This document shows positions 5,093-5,314 of a DNA stretch of 5,314 nt, piece by piece. The translations under genes were made by a program, and so were the position numbers. The stretch's first letter is position 1. Every line of letters begins with the position of its first letter. The DNA is from Maricaulis sp. (GTDB lineage Bacteria > Pseudomonadota > Alphaproteobacteria > Caulobacterales > Maricaulaceae). A model generated the notes under the pieces. That model worked only from the letters and a program-made list of their open reading frames with translations, did not search any database and had not been told where the DNA came from. The stretch spans positions 1-5,314 of the forward strand of contig NZLV01000111.1 of the NCBI GenBank assembly GCA_002694345.1, read 5' to 3'.

Positions 5093-5242
5093 ACCTCTCC
5101 CCTATTGGGGAGAGGTCCGAGCGGAGCGAGGGGTGAGGGGCGCGTCCGTCAGGACGCTATTGGGGAGTCATTTGGTGGCCGCTGCGCGGCTGCCCCTCAT
5201 CCGCCCCTTCGGGGCACCTTCTCCCCGGTGGGGGAGAAGGGG
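5093..5242. repeat. Head-to-head pair of hairpin repeat units (REP/BIME-like mosaic)
   Basis: The left unit is ACCTCTCCCC (5093-5102), loop TATT, GGGGAGAGGT (5107-5116), then a 16-base GC-rich spacer and TGAGGGG (5134-5140). The right unit is the same design inverted: CCCCTCAT (5193-5200), a 5-base hairpin GCCCC-TTC-GGGGC (5203-5215), and CCTTCTCCCC (5217-5226), loop GGTG, GGGGAGAAGG (5231-5240). Between them sit GCGTCC/GGACGC (5142-5147, 5152-5157) and GCCGC/GCGGC (5178-5182, 5186-5190), plus a second copy of CTATTGGGGAG (5157-5167) that repeats 5102-5112. The whole is non-coding and typical of dispersed palindromic repeats of alphaproteobacterial intergenic DNA. Confidence 0.75.
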
Positions 5243-5293
5243 TGTGCGCGACTGGGAGACATGGGGCTCTCCACCCTTCCAAATTCACCGTCA

Positions 5294-5314
5294 TCCCCCG
5301 GCTTGTCCGGGGGA
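5294..5314. repeat. Second-type hairpin repeat, cut by the window edge
   Basis: TCCCCCGG (5294-5301) and CCGGGGGA (5307-5314) pair perfectly around CTTGT. The sequence CGTCATCCCCCGGCTTGTCC resembles a short repeat I know from many alphaproteobacterial intergenic regions, which normally continues past the right edge. It differs in sequence from the CCTCTCCCC family. Bases 5243-5289 before it show no other feature. Confidence 0.6.

Noticed and set aside
5093..5314. CRISPR array or attachment site
   Set aside because: Units are inverted, unevenly spaced and palindromic, with no regular direct repeats and spacers and no cas or integrase gene nearby.

Overview
This window looks like chromosomal DNA from a GC-rich alphaproteobacterium. 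A marine, stalked or budding type near Maricaulis or the Hyphomonadaceae is my best guess. The basis is the base composition, the codon-level look of the proteins, a short alphaproteobacterial-style glutamyl-tRNA synthetase, and hairpin repeats with CCTCTCCCC/GGGGAGAGG arms that I associate with this class. The genus is inference. I see no rRNA, tRNA, CRISPR array, transposase, integrase or phage gene.

Layout from left to right. A 27-base palindrome (61-87) lies just past the 3' end of a minus-strand gene for a membrane-anchored LysM protein (108-1115). A 133-base divergent intergenic region separates it from a plus-strand LOG-family phosphoribohydrolase gene (1249-1803). That gene meets the next minus-strand operon tail to tail across a hairpin repeat (1804-1829). 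The operon reads leftward from about 2570: a 47-residue single-span protein, a 129-residue four-span membrane protein and a 66-residue XRE/Cro-type regulator. Both junctions are ATGA stop/start overlaps. Upstream of it are two similar operator-like palindromes exactly 32 bases apart, and then the intrinsic terminator of gltX (2675-2708). gltX covers 2736-4073. Upstream of it, on the same strand, are two small four-span membrane proteins (4144-4545 and 4545-4982) joined by a one-base stop/start overlap; they look like an old tandem duplication.

The right end (4983-5314) holds no gene. It contains a perfect 20-base palindrome just upstream of the membrane pair, a five-run G-quadruplex motif, a head-to-head pair of hairpin repeat units with extra small hairpins between them, and a second type of hairpin repeat cut by the window edge.

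How the genes may work together: gltX is housekeeping and the LOG and LysM genes are ordinary. The most system-like part is the small protein, membrane protein and XRE regulator operon with its own candidate operators, which looks like an autoregulated membrane-protein/regulator unit. I found no clear evidence of a large undescribed system. The best leads are that operon, the paralogous membrane pair with its palindrome, and the organisation of the intergenic repeats.
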